Shown: one piece after another, positions 45,190 to 57,360 of the stretch
Numbering within the stretch: the first letter of the stretch is position 1
How the letters are laid out: each line of letters begins with the position of its first letter
Assembly: GCA_033032175.1 (NCBI GenBank)
Contig: CM065313.1
Coordinates: 15,725,327-15,789,326 of the forward strand
Direction of reading: 5' to 3'
DNA: 64,000 bases
Source of the DNA: Saturnia japonica
Taxonomy: Eukaryota > Arthropoda > Insecta > Lepidoptera > Saturniidae
Made by a program: the position numbers and the translations under genes
Notes under the pieces: model-generated
What the model saw: only the letters and a program-made list of their open reading frames with translations
The model's database searches: none
What the model was told of the DNA's origin: nothing

Positions 45190-48100
45190 AGTACCTTAGA
45201 CTTTTGATGATCGGTGAGTGTGTCAGTGACAAAATTAAAGAACTTTGACTAGCGATAATTCGTAAACTATAAGGTGTATATTATGTATATTGGCAATATA
45301 GCCAGTTAAAGTATGTTGTACTCTTTATCTCTAAAAATTGAAATTTCTTGCTTTATACAAAACGAAGTTACAGGGGGCTCAAAAGTGCCGTGAGTCACTT
45401 CGAGAAAAAGATGGTACGGCCGTGCTCGACTTGGCGGGCGCACTACCGTCCCCACCTAATTTAATTTAAAAAACACCTCTTTAAAAATTAAAAATCTAAT
45501 AATAATATAATCTCTTGAAATTTATACGCGAATCTATACTTCTATACGAATATTATACAGCTATAATATTAGGTGTCTGTTAGGTTTAGTTGGAATTACA
45601 GGTCTAAGCTTCGCATTTATACTTACTTAATTTCACAGGGGTTTTTTATAGTCATATTACATTTTAGAAATTTTCTGCACAACGCAATGTTAGGCAGTAA
45701 TTGTAAGTTTTCTATCAAAATGATAATAGGTAAGCTACATTTTAGGTAGGCATACCAGTGGAACAATTTGCTATGCTCAGATGTATTTAGAGATTTAGGT
45801 ATTTAACTGGTTGATATTGAATCGATTCTGCGGTTTGGTCACACGGCTGTTATAATTGCTTACTACGGAAGAATTTATATTTTTCACATGCACATAAGAA
45901 ATGATATCTTAATCTCTTTTTTGGACGTCTTCGACAAATTCAACGGATGCACCTACCTTCCTACGCTCATTGAAAAGTAAATCCTTTCAAAATGCATTCC
46001 TGCGAGATACGTTACATAAAACATTACCCCCTGATGCTATTATGTCGTGTTCAGTTAATCGGTATTATCTTTATCGAATACGTTACCAATACTGCATTCT
46101 AACTAGCACATTATCGCTGCCGTTGTGTTTCAATTTCAATTCGAAAGCGGTACCGATAAGGCCGGTGCGAATTAAATTTTCTCGTTAAGTTTTTCACTGG
46201 TTTTTAAGCGCCACTGGTTTTCTTCGTGTTGTTAAATAAATCAATGTTACATTTCATGGGATATTAATTTTGTTCCAAGTTGTGTTTTGCTAGAATTAAT
46301 AGTGAAAGTTATTATATTTAGAGTCCTTGTTTGTGAAGAAGATAAATTCAAGAGGGGTTTTAATATTTTTAATCCTTTAATGTTTTACTATTGAATAGTT
46401 TATTAAGTACGTTAGATAATAACTTATAAGTACCTATTATAAATTCACTTTTTGAGGCTTGACATCTCAAGGCTTTATTTAGGCTATGCCCTTGCGTCGT
46501 TCCGAAAATTAGAGTGCACTTACAAATAATTTTAATAAAATCAATATCCAATAAGCAATATTACAAGCAGTGATATAATAATTATGTTAAAAATCTTTAA
46601 AGAAACAACATTGTTATTCAATTAAGACTATGGATGCTATCAAAATTTTGATACTTATACAAAAACTAAACCGTGGCGGAGATGAAGCGTGCGTCTGTTT
46701 CGGCAGTTTTTGTCGATCTTCGATCATTCGTCTCATTGTCTCTCTCGCCAGGCGGTATATTGGACATGGACTTATTATTGTACACGCAAACACTCTAAAT
46801 AATTAATGCTCAATTTGCCCTTAAATTACATTATGTTCATAAATTGAACTGTTCGCCTGGTTCTCAATGGTTAATTCAAAACTGACAAGACGATCAACAA
46901 TTGTTATTAATTAACTGTATTTCATCAATCTCATGTAATAACCGAGAGTTGATTTATTATCTAAAAATGATGGTGACGTGAACACGGTGGCTTTAACTTT
47001 GTAGAACTCCCATTATTCAATGCTCAATATTTCAATAATCAAGCCCATGAATCAATGTTTATAGTGTGTGTCGGTGTCAACTGGTTCGATACACTGATTG
47101 ATTACATTAGCTGAAATTGTCTCCAAGTTTCTCAGTATTAAGTATGAGTAAATGACTAATATGTATTTTAAAATTTATATCATTGGATTTACATTGATAT
47201 TTTGTGTTTGAACTTTTATTTAACTTACCTATTAGTATAGGTCAAATCTTGCTACTGAATTTTAAAACGGCTTTCCCAACCTCCAATTAAGCTGAAATTT
47301 TGCATGCACGTAATTCTAAACCCAATACGCTGGACTCCCAAAGATAGCGGATCAGTTACTTTTATGCACCCCCATGATATGGGTACCAAATGAAGGGTTT
47401 GCTGAAAAAACAAATCTTTTTTAAAATCAAACTTTTATTCTATATTTTAATAATTACAAAAGCTTGTAGCGCAAATAAAACTGGGATAAAGTGGAATTTA
47501 AAATTTAATAAATTTGCGCTTTACGAACTTATTACATTATTGGAGAACATTGAATAAAAGCTTGTTTTTAAAAGGCGTTTTTTTTTTTGTAATATTTTTG
47601 CTGGATGACAACATTTACGATACAACACAAAACGAAAGTTCCGAAACAATGAAAGTTAGAGCAATTTTTCGTATTTTTATGCTTCTCTCTTTATTACGTC
47701 ATTATAACCTATTTACAAATGTAGTAGTAGATTAAATTCACATTAAGCCGTTATAATAATATTGTACAAAATTGTACATTGAATTGTTTGGAATTAGTCC
47801 GAGTGTTTGCCATCACAGCGATTACTGCAGAAGATATGCTGATAGCTCAATTAATGAGTGCGCCAGTCGTTAGTTCCGAGCAAAGCTCATATCGCCTGCA
47901 CGCTCAGTTCTCACTTCGCTCTAAAGACAAAAAAGCACACTTCAAATGTACTGAATATTCTAAGTTATAAGAATTCGCTGTAGATTAATTTAATTCTACA
48001 ATATTAATTAATATGAGAAAAACATGAATAGCTCGTTCATTAATGATATTAGAGTTGTATTACTAATATTTTTATTTGTACTACAAGTAATAATTAAGTT

Positions 48101-48869
48101 TTGTTCTTAAAAACAAAGCTGAAATAAACCTTATTACACAAGAGTTCCTGGTATGATATGACTTTTTGCTTTTAGTAAGACATTAAGGGTTTGTACGCCT
48201 GTGTATTTCAAGCACAAATGATTAAAAATTAATAGTACTATAAGATTTTTATAAGATAAACTGTAACTGAAGTTCCGGTTTATTGTTGTAAGAATCACCC
48301 GAGACGCGGCACCAACTAAAACTAACTTTATTGACCACCACTAAGTTAACTCCTACCGAACGAAGTACGTCACTTTGAGCAACTTTAACTCGGTAAAAGC
48401 TACTGCCCGGACTTTTCTTCATTTTATTGCTAAAGTTCTTTCATACGTGTCTGATAAAGTTTTTTTTATTGTTTTTTTAATGTGCGTTATTTTTGATTTT
48501 GTGAACGCATTTATGTTCTGTATATAATTTATTAATTTATTTAGGTCGCCAACAGAATCAACATCCACACATCATCTATAAAAAAATGCAGTACAATATT
48601 TTAATTAAATGTGACCCTAATTATATAGGCAACGACGGTATGCAGATTAAATCTTATTACATTATAATATCTTTAGTTATTTAAAGATACAAACAGCTAT
48701 ATAAAATAAAAACAATCACTTGGTTCTCGTCTCACAATTTGCCGATTGCCGATGTGCCGAAGTAACTTTTTCATGACTTGTAACTATCAATGCCACCCAC
48801 ATCTGTACAATTATTTCATTGTTCCTAATCCTGTCCACCGACTCTACGATATTCTATATTTAGAACATT
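45190..48869. other. Intergenic DNA, no gene recognised
   Basis: Short frames only (for example 45970-46188, 72 codons, no recognised content). Some mixed-composition stretches, such as 46680-46760 and 47810-47950, look less degenerate than repeats but give no homology by eye. Confidence 0.45.
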
Positions 48870-49150
48870 GAATGTCGCATTTTTATAGCAGCTTGGTAAA
48901 GTCGGGGTGGTAGGGCTGTTTTGCCCGACTGGGTCGCGACCACCGTGCGTGTAGTGAAGAGTCCGTCATAGTGACTCGGTTTTGCGTGTCGCGATTCGGG
49001 ATCAGCTTGTGCATATCCAGTTAAATTAATACAGGCTGGCATGACAGCAGCGACCGTCGATGGATTACAATCTTTCGGTGGTTGCCGTTGTGCTAGAAGT
49101 GTACTGTTCTTACCATCGGGGACAGCACAGTCAACTTGCCGTGAAAAATA
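48870..49150 (+). repeat. Copy of repeat family R8
   Basis: GCTGGCATGACAGCAGCGAC and the TACCATCGGGGACAGC block match 4741-4850. Upstream CGACCACCGTGCGTGTAG resembles 34240-34260, which extends the family 5'. Confidence 0.55.
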
Positions 49151-49461
49151 CTTAAATATTAGGGAATTAGATTGAACACCTTTTCAGAATACCTACTCAA
49201 CATATCGTTAACAAATTTATTTATTTCCGTGATGAACCCTTTTCATTTAAAATAGTTTTGACAATATGTATTAAGTCAGAGATTAAGGATAAAATAAATA
49301 TATAGTTGTATAATCATTTTTACTATTAAATATTTAGTAATACTTGAGATGGCTATAGTTTTTTTTTAAAGTAAAATAAGTAAGTAATTTAAAATACTTT
49401 TAAATTATTTTTAAAAATACATAAAGCACTTATTAAAGTTTATGTAACTTTATATAAAGTA

Positions 49462-49760
49462 CTAGCTGTCCTTGCAGACGTTGTACCCTTTCCAGTAGGC
49501 AATAACAAGACTACAGCGGCATCTATACCTCGAGGGATAGTAGGTATAAAAATCTTCATCATTAAAAAACACTTAGATCTCCCAATTTCCACAGTAATAT
49601 GGAATCCAACGGCTTGATTCTAACATCATTTTAAAGCCTACGTTTCCCGCTATTGGTAAAATATAGACAAAAATGTTGTTTAAAATAAAATTTTGCGTGT
49701 TTAAAATAAAATAAAAATTGTTTCATAAGGAATTGCTTGGGTTCATTACATTCTTAACTA
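49462..49760 (-). mobile_element. Helitron 3' end and partial body
   Basis: On the minus strand the sequence ends AAGGACAGCTAG followed by T (CTAG at 49462-49465). The body has no ORF. The 5' limit is approximate. Confidence 0.45.
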
Positions 49761-50531
49761 AAATTTAAGAAGACTATTAGATTGTTTACAATCTGTAATG
49801 TGCGATATATTTGCATAGGTCAACTAGTCGAATTATATTCCTCACGAATATAACCCATTTATGAACGGCAAGATAAAACTATCTTCACTTGATGTTATTA
49901 AGATAAAAGATTTGCAATTCTTTTTAATAGAACCATTATATCTGTTTAGTAGTTTCTAAATCATGTATATTGAATCTTGATTGAATATATGTATGTGTGA
50001 GGTAAACTAAGCTGTATTATACAAACTGGTGCGCTAACTTCGCGCTCCGCGCCGCATCTCCCGCATTCACAGACTTTGAAATTTGCGACCCTCTTCCTGC
50101 TTTTATACAGCGCTTAACTATTCTCTACGTTTATCGCCTTTATAGTAAGCCTTTGTGACTTCAGACTTGTGACCTATATGCTAGAAACTATTCATTCGAC
50201 TTAAGTTTAAATTATAAACGGAATTTCATTTCAAAATGTAGTTTGAAAGTTATCATTAATAATTGTAATATTATTTTTTTGTTACATTAATATTTTAAAA
50301 GTTTAATTTATTATTTTTACGAATTTATATAAAAAATGAATAAATATTACTACCTAACAAATTAACTAACACGGCTATGTGGTTAATTTATATGCGGTAG
50401 AAGTGGGAAGCGAGAGGTATACCAGCGAAATCTTTCTATAACCAACTGAAAGACTGGCCTGTGGAGAACTGCAAAGCTCTATTTTAGAGCGAGTATTTAG
50501 ATCTGCTCTTAAAGGTTCTTACCATATTTGG

Positions 50532-50723
50532 CTAAGTAGAGAGGGCATCACGAGCAGTCAAGGTGAGCGCTGATTTGGCATCATAAGGGGACCTCTTAAA
50601 ACTATCCACAATCTCGAGGACTGCTTGGAGTTCCTCCCTCTCCCACGCGATAGGACCGGTACCCGCACGATAAACCCAATGGAGAAGTTTTGAATTCCAT
50701 TTTCTACGTGTGCGATATTCCAT
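50532..50723 (-). other. Unidentified 63-codon open segment with coding-like composition
   Basis: The minus-strand frame gives a mixed-composition peptide that includes WVYRAGTGPIAWEREELQAV, unlike the AT-driven peptides around it. It has no domain I recognise. A perfect 23-bp tandem duplication overlaps its 5' end. It may be an exon fragment of a transposon or host gene. Confidence 0.25.
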
Positions 50724-50739
50724 TTTCTACGTGTGCGAT
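50694..50739. repeat. Perfect 2 x 23-bp tandem duplication
   Basis: The unit ATTCCATTTTCTACGTGTGC plus GAT occurs at 50694-50716 and again at 50717-50739 without a mismatch. Confidence 0.9.
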
Positions 50740-50829
50740 ACTAAATTTTATGGATACAGATCGAATTCGTCTTTAACAACTTCTCACTTTAACGTTTCGG
50801 GAAGCTCGACAAAGGTGGTAACTTAAACT

Positions 50830-50975
50830 AATCAAAAAGAAAAAAAAACCAAACGAAAGAGGGAAAGGGAAGCCAGCGAGGATTCGAACCTAGGACTTCG
50901 GCCATAGCAGTCACGCTTATGACCTGGCGGTCGTAACCTAGCTGCTACGACTGTGTTGTTAGGATTGGCTGAAAC
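50830..50975 (-). mobile_element. tRNA-derived SINE, minus strand
   Basis: On the minus strand, TAGCAGCTAGG (A-box-like) is followed about 50 bp later by a perfect B-box, GGTTCGAATCC (50880-50890), and then a T-rich tail. There is no acceptor-stem pairing, so it is not a tRNA gene. Confidence 0.6.
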
Positions 50976-51488
50976 TATGCTACTATTAATGGCGCCGTAA
51001 TCACTTCAAAATTTCGCATCTTTTGGATATAGATGCAGTATAATATTGTAGAAACGCAAATTGTCCTAGGTCTGTCTTATGAAATTAATTAAGATGAATC
51101 TGATTTACAGTTTCCAAAAGACATAAAATGTTTAAGCACACGTTGAGAGGCAGGACAGCTCATAAATGTCAACACATTTCCTAGTTTCATATTGAACGTT
51201 CGTGCGTTGCAAGCTAAAGATATTCTTTGAACGAATGAAAGCGTACATACTCTGTGTTGTCCCGGCTCCCGGGGGAATTGTTACGTGCTTGCACGGTTTG
51301 GAGTGTCGTTTAAGCGTTTCACCGCCCTTTTAGTCCACCATTAATGGTATAGGAACAGTGTGCCTGCCAACAGTGCCAACCGCAGCCGTATTGTGTCGTA
51401 CGGCTCATTGCGCTTTAATTTAAATTTTTCTATCTTTACGACCAACCTGGAAATAAAGTAACATATTTTGAAAGGGCTTATTAATTTA

Positions 51489-51806
51489 CTAGCTGTTCCC
51501 GTGGCTTCGCTTACGTGGACTACAGAATGCCCGCGCGACTCTTGCTCCCCCGCTCCCGGCTATTTCAAAGACAAAAATGCTTATTGTGGGTGTTCCTTAG
51601 AAGATAGATGTACAGTCTCCCGGACATTTTTGTAGATTTTTTTAATGCTTATGATTATGTAGTACATTAATTTGCTATATCTCTTATGGTTTACTCAGCA
51701 TAAGCCATTTAAGCGCCCAAATTGATTCACCATGACCAGTTTTTTTTTATTTGTGATTTTCCCCTAATTCTTTTTCTAAAATAAAAGTAGCCTAAGTTAT
51801 TCCCTA
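51489..51806 (-). mobile_element. Helitron 3' half (inverted partner of 56454-56757)
   Basis: On the minus strand the end reads AAGCCACGGGAACAGCTAG|T (CTAG at 51489-51492). The body (GGGAGCGGGGGAGCAAGA, GAACACCCACAATAAG, ACCATAAGAGATATAGC) matches the plus strand at 56454-56757. Confidence 0.65.
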
Positions 51807-51809
51807 ACG

Positions 51810-54570
51810 GCGGTTTTCAATAACTAATCTATCCGTTGTTTCAGTTACTAAAGATAGACAAATATAACCTTTTGTCCTTACTTTTATTCAATAACCTATC
51901 AATGGATAGTTTTTCGTATCTACATAATATATATCCATACCCTATAGCTTGAATAGATAAGAGGGAAGGCGATATCTGTGTTAAGTTAAAGATAGTACTT
52001 ATTACAAATATGTGCTAATCGCGGATAGTAAACTCAGGTTTGTTTAGTAAAAAACTGTTATTTTGATATTACAAACAGACACTTCAATTTTATTAATTGT
52101 ATAGATTTATTTTTCTTTTTAAGAGGAAATGTGGGTGGCGGTTAATCCTTACAAATGTATTCTTCTGTTCTATGCCCGGATAATGACACTACAGCAAATA
52201 TTTTCTTCATGTTCATTTCACTTCATTCAAACTTTAATGTTTAAATTTCTCATAAATTTATGATTGTTATAAGAACTAGAGCCTTCTAAAATTATTCAAC
52301 ATTACCGCCGTTATCATCCATCAAATAAACTTGTCAAATATTAATGATAAAAGAAGAACTTGGACATAGCCAAAGTTCTTCTTAAAGTGGTCTCTCAATG
52401 TCCGTGATATTGTGGACGGGTCGGACCGCATGGGAAGAGTGTCGTCTGTAGAAGCGCAGACAAGTCCGTAGCCTCAGTGTGCGGTGTGTGGCTGTCCAAT
52501 TACCCTCCTTTAGATTATTCTTAAAGAAAACATACTGAAATCAGTTCACTTGTGGAGAAGGAAATGGGGAAATATGAAATTATAATTTCATTTATTTTAC
52601 ATAGTCAGTCCGAAATACAGTTGTGTCTCTCGCGCTTTACTCAGTAATTCAGGCTCAGCACGACAGCAATAGATTTGTCTTATAACGTATTTTTCAAATG
52701 ACTTGCAGATCACGTTTCCTCTTTACTTGCTTGCGTAACTCTTGCTGGGTAGTCAGCATATGGATTAGCTGATTAGCTACATAGGTTTCATTGTATATTA
52801 TATATTTTCAACACGTATTTGTTAATCAAATATTAAGATGTGTCAATACTGTAATGAATAAATAAAGGAAGTAATCGTATTTCTTTTTATTTTTGGACAG
52901 CAAACTGATATCAGATTTTAACAACTTGTTCAATTTGGATGCTCGATCGCAAAAAGCTGAAACGTGAAAATCTATGAAGGAGATGCCGTTCGCAGTATAT
53001 CAAGGGAATGCTGACAACGACACGTTCTAATAGAAAATTTTCATATTCATAAGGACGTAGGAAATTTGCATATAAAACGAGCAACTTCGCCTCCCCCGAT
53101 CCCCCGGTGTTCGAGCACCCTACTTTCCATTCTTTCTCATAAGAAGTCAGTAAGACTTCAGCTTACGTTTAGCATTACTTTGACATTAATTCTGTTGTTA
53201 AATTACATAATTACAACAAATAATTTTCCCTTTTTTTAATTGCATGTCTGGCCGTGTGAAAATTTTAACCATAAACAATCACGCGGATTCACTACTGCGT
53301 ATTTCTAGATAATCTACTTTTTGTCATGCATAATCCACCTCTACAAAAATCAAATCCTAGACCTCTGTGCTTTTGTAGTTGAAGGCATCTCATTATTTCT
53401 TGTGTGGATTATTAGGATGTCATTCCGCGTAGTTAATGTAAACAAAGCCGAAGAATTACATTGCAAAACATTAAAAAAAAAAACAATTGTACAATGTGTC
53501 GAAATCACTTAGTTGGCGTGAGCAAATAAAAAATCCTAAGCTGGTTTATAACAAGGCATATATTCGAAATTGGTGGTTTTATAGTACCCACATTGAAGAT
53601 TCGACATTTTGCCAATTATTACGAGTTTCTTTGATTTCGTATTTGTTTGATAAACTTTGATTACTTAATTTATTCTTCGCTTAGGTACTTCAGAAGGAAT
53701 TCTTAAATGCGATTCGCCCTTGTCTTCAATTTCTTCTTTGAAAATATTTACCTGTTAATTTCAGGTTCGTATGAATTTGGATAAATTGTACTTACATTAT
53801 TTGAAACTTAAGAGATATTTCCTTAAAAGTATGTTTTACATAAATAAATCATCGGACAGCTACTTGGAATACTTTTTTTTTAGAAAGAACGGAATGCCAT
53901 AACCTTTTCATTTAGTAGGTACGTATTAAACTAGTAAAAGACAATACATAATGTATTTATACTTAAATCATGTTGCTTACAGTCACTACATAAAACATTT
54001 ACTTGAATATTAAATTTATTCTCTCGTCTTGCTTTCGTGGTCAAACTCTATTTCCGTTTTGAAATGTAAATTTCTGTGTAATGGATACTGCAACCTTCTT
54101 TTTTATTTTATTCCCTTATCTAAATTTTGTTTGTTTCTGACTAACAGAAAATACTACTAGGACAAACAAATAAATGAAGATCCTTAAAAAAGGAAAAACT
54201 GATAAATGTAACCGTAAAAAAATCTATACACCTAAAAATGGCCTATCTGAGTTAGGTAGTTATAAAGTTCGTCACTATGTTTATCTACGATAATCGAAAG
54301 CCAAGCTGTAATAAATTATGTCCATGATTTACCTTACGTAAAAAAATGGCTTTCCGACCGTTTTATAATAATTTCCACGATTTGCTTTTAACTTCGAGGA
54401 TAATTGTGTCTGCTATTTGTTAAAGGTCCTTAGAGTATAAACGATATAAACCCTATATATTTATTACTTGTTAAGCTAGATTAGGTACTTACTGTTAATA
54501 ATAAATATTCAATAGGTACATCACAAGTTTTTCGGACAAGGTGCATTATGCAATTATTTAATATATGTGT
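51810..54570. other. Intergenic DNA with one small hairpin
   Basis: 52351-52383 folds as AAGAAGAACTTGG / CCAAAGTTCTTCTT. Two GC-richer patches (52400-52500, 53085-53115) have no recognised content. Confidence 0.45.
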
Positions 54571-54573
54571 ATA

Positions 54574-54770
54574 GTAGCAGTGCCTGCGACTTCGTCCGCG
54601 TAGTATATTTCGTGTATGAAACTAACAAACAAAAAAAAACCTGACCTCACCTGTTTCTCATCTAACGGTATGTGACAAGTACAGCTTTGAGAATACCCAA
54701 GTAAAATCATTTTAAATATTAACCGATATTATCCAAAAGAGGGCTGAGCAGTTAAATACAGAAATTTAAA
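54574..54770 (-). mobile_element. Decayed Helitron 3' end
   Basis: On the minus strand GCGGACGAAGTCGCAGGCACTGC is followed by TAC where CTAG is expected. This is the same kind of end as at 8545-8578. The extent is uncertain. Confidence 0.4.
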
Positions 54771-54963
54771 GGCTTTGCAATTCTTTATGAAAAGCTAAGT
54801 TTATTTAATAACTTTCTTTTTATTTACCGCTAATATCCAGTTAATAATGACGTATCATATTAACTATGTTTGTTGTAATTTAATAAAAATGTAGATAGCG
54901 CAAAATCCACCAAACAACGATATCTATCGTAGAAATTTAGATCGAAATAGACCGAACTGTAAA

Positions 54964-55364
54964 ATGATTATTAAAAAAAAAAATAGTTTAAAAAAACAAA
55001 AAAAAAACACGCTTTCATAAAAAATCCAACTAAAAAACAGAAAATAAAATTTAATAAATTTGATTAAGTACAGTGTAAAAAAAAATGAATGTACATTATT
55101 GTAAAAAAAGCGTGAGGTGTATTCAAAGCGCTTTTTAAGATATTATATTATCGAAGTGATGATTCTTCTACTCATTATCTGTCAATAAAATGTTTATAAT
55201 TATTGACACTATGCACCCCACGCTTATTTTACAATAATGTACATTCATTTTTTTTACTCTGTACTTAATCAAATTTATTAAATTTTATTTTCTGTTTTTT
55301 AGTTGGATTTTTTATGAAAGCGTGTTTTTTTTTAGTTTTTTAAAACTATTATTTATTTTTCATT
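54964..55364. repeat. Long near-perfect palindrome (about 150-bp arms, 94-bp loop)
   Basis: 54964-55119 is the reverse complement of 55214-55364 with few mismatches, most of them length differences in A/T runs. Arms include GCTTTCATAAAAAATCCAAC, TTAATAAATTTGATTAAGTA and GAATGTACATTATTGTA. The loop (55120-55213) has no ORF. It could be a foldback MITE, a tail-to-tail pair of the same repeat, or a long hairpin RNA locus. Confidence 0.85.
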
Positions 55365-55679
55365 TTTTAGTTAAATTTTTTAAACTAAAAAATTATTTAG
55401 TTCGATTTGCTATCAACCGCCCTTAATATGTACAAATGTGTTCCAATTGTATCTTGCTTAAGAACACATATTCAAAGATTTCTATGATGCCAATATAAAC
55501 AGCAAGACACATAGAGGTGCAACCTTATTTACATATACAGTCAGTTACATTAATGCTTGAGTATGGAATTTTCAATCCGTAATCACTTTACATAATATTA
55601 TAATCATAGGAGCGAATCTGTTGGCGGCACTGATAATGAGGATGAGTGTGAATTTTCACTCTGTGACTGTTTGTAGATT

Positions 55680-55958
55680 TTATGGTTTATCTCGTAATCG
55701 AATCATTTCATTCAATGCTTCACTGTTACATGGAGTTCTTCCTGTTAATTTTGAGCAATCAAGTTCTTCAATTCGTATACCGTCCAAGGATCTTCCACGA
55801 CTAAGTGCCACATAAGCTTGTCCAGCAGCAAACAATCGCGGACCCAAATAAATGACTGCATGATCAACTGTACAACCTTGCATGCCCGAAAGAGTAAGTG
55901 TGGAACTGCACCCATGCGTAGTTCGCGCACTAGCTCTATCTCTCTTACTCGCATGCAA
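55680..55958 (-). pseudogene. C-terminal fragment of a PIF1-like helicase, probably from a Helitron
   Basis: PIF1-family helicases unwind DNA 5'-3', and Helitrons carry one fused to a Rep nuclease for rolling-circle transposition. On the minus strand the frame keeps MQGCTVDHAVIYLG (a superfamily 1B Q-G-x-T-V-D motif) and GQAYVALSRGRSLDG (motif VI with its Arg), then a conserved tail ending EMIRLRDKP and a stop at 55680-55682. The Walker A and B motifs and the Rep domain are absent. The open frame begins at a TTG codon with no ATG of its own, so this is a fragment and not a gene. A host PIF1 is much longer. Helitron ends are frequent around it, which favours a transposon origin. Confidence 0.75.
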
Positions 55959-56120
55959 AGAATGCGGAAAGAAATTAATTAATCCTGGCGAATCTAATTA
56001 GGATAATCGGATGCTTTGATCGGATTATTGCATTGTCATCGACTTTTGACAAGTGTGCAAAGTTTGAATTAAATCTGATCATTCAAAGTAGGACAAAATC
56101 GAGCTCAAAGGGGTCGGTTA

Positions 56121-56140
56121 CATACATACATACATACAGG
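56121..56140 (+). repeat. CATA tetranucleotide microsatellite
   Basis: Four to five CATA units, followed by CAGGTGAAGCTAATAAAAGC, a tail type common at ends of lepidopteran repeats. Confidence 0.7.
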
Positions 56141-56339
56141 TGAAGCTAATAAAAGCATGTTAATAATGATATTATTTTACAAATATAAAAACAATATTAA
56201 AATCTGCAAATGAATAAAACCAGCCTTAAATCACACACACTCTCACTCACACTTACACACACGATTGCCACGTGCTTACAGAAAATGTATAACTTAAGTG
56301 TGACAATAAATATCAAGGTAATTCCGTGATTACATATTT

Positions 56340-56757
56340 TAATGCGGGGTAAACCTAACAAAAATGATTTCGTGTACCTGTTTGTTGCGGGTAATCTCCG
56401 AAACGGTTGGACCAATTTTGACGGGACTTTCACTGATAGATAGCTGATGATATAAAGAGTAACTTAGGCTACTTTTGTTTTAGAAAAAGAATTAGGGTAC
56501 CGCACAAATAAAAAAATATTGGTTATGGTGAATCAATTCGGGTGCTTAAAATGATTATGCTGAGTAAACCATAAGAGATATAGCAATTAATATACTACAT
56601 AATCGTAGGCATTAAAAAGACCTACAAAAAAGTCCGGGAGAGTATACATCTATCTTCTAAGGAACACTCACAATAAACATTTTTGTCATTAAAATAGCCG
56701 GGAGCGGGGGAGCAAGATTCGCGCGGGCATTCTGTAGTCCACGTAATCGAAGCCACG
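56340..56757 (+). mobile_element. Helitron body and 3' region (inverted partner of 51489-51806)
   Basis: Includes the 5'-type GGTAATCTCCGAAACGGTTG block and the 3' GAAGCCACGGGCCC segment. The terminal CTAG is not preserved. Confidence 0.6.
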
Positions 56758-57124
56758 GGCCCAAACCGTATAGCTATGAATATTTTTGAAAAATACACGT
56801 TTTCCTGTAATTTTTTTATTCAAAATTCGTGAAAATAAAGTAGTTTAGTATATTTTCGTATCATTGCAGAATTCGTAATACATACATTCCTTTTTTATAT
56901 GTACATAACTTAAATGCAATTTTTAGACCACACAAATGATCACGTGTAAAAATGAATCATATATGTACCTCCAGACTATAAACTACAATTATACCAAATT
57001 TTATCAATTTCAGTCTAGTAGGCTCTACGTGATTGGCGTAAAAACTAACAGAAAAACGGACAAAAATAAAAAAAATACTGTCAAAATGTTTTCTGTTCTT
57101 CATTGTATAATTACTAATTACGTA

Positions 57125-57360
57125 TCATTAACCATTACGCAAGCGCACGCGGATAAAGCAATTCGTGAGGCTTCCACTTTCGAAAAATCAATATTTAAGG
57201 CTAGCTGAGAGTTTTAGTCAATGTTAGATAGCCTATACTAGTCCTCGTGAGTCTGGCTATTATATACAAAAAGAATTTTTGAATCCGACTGTTAGTTTCA
57301 GAGATTAGCGTGTTTAAACAAACGAAAAAACTCTACCGCTTTATTATATTTTAGTATAGA
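57125..57360 (-). mobile_element. Helitron 5' end
   Basis: On the minus strand it begins A|TCTATACTAAAATATAATA (border at 57360/57361). It matches the 43600 copy through the GCGTAATGGTTAATGATAC segment. Confidence 0.68.

Noticed and set aside
50880..50960. Possible tRNA gene on the minus strand
   Set aside because: A and B boxes are present, but no acceptor or anticodon stem pairing and no clean cloverleaf. A SINE fits better.
55745..55954. Second minus-strand frame over the PIF1 fragment
   Set aside because: It starts with a true ATG but lacks helicase motifs. The overlapping frame carries them.
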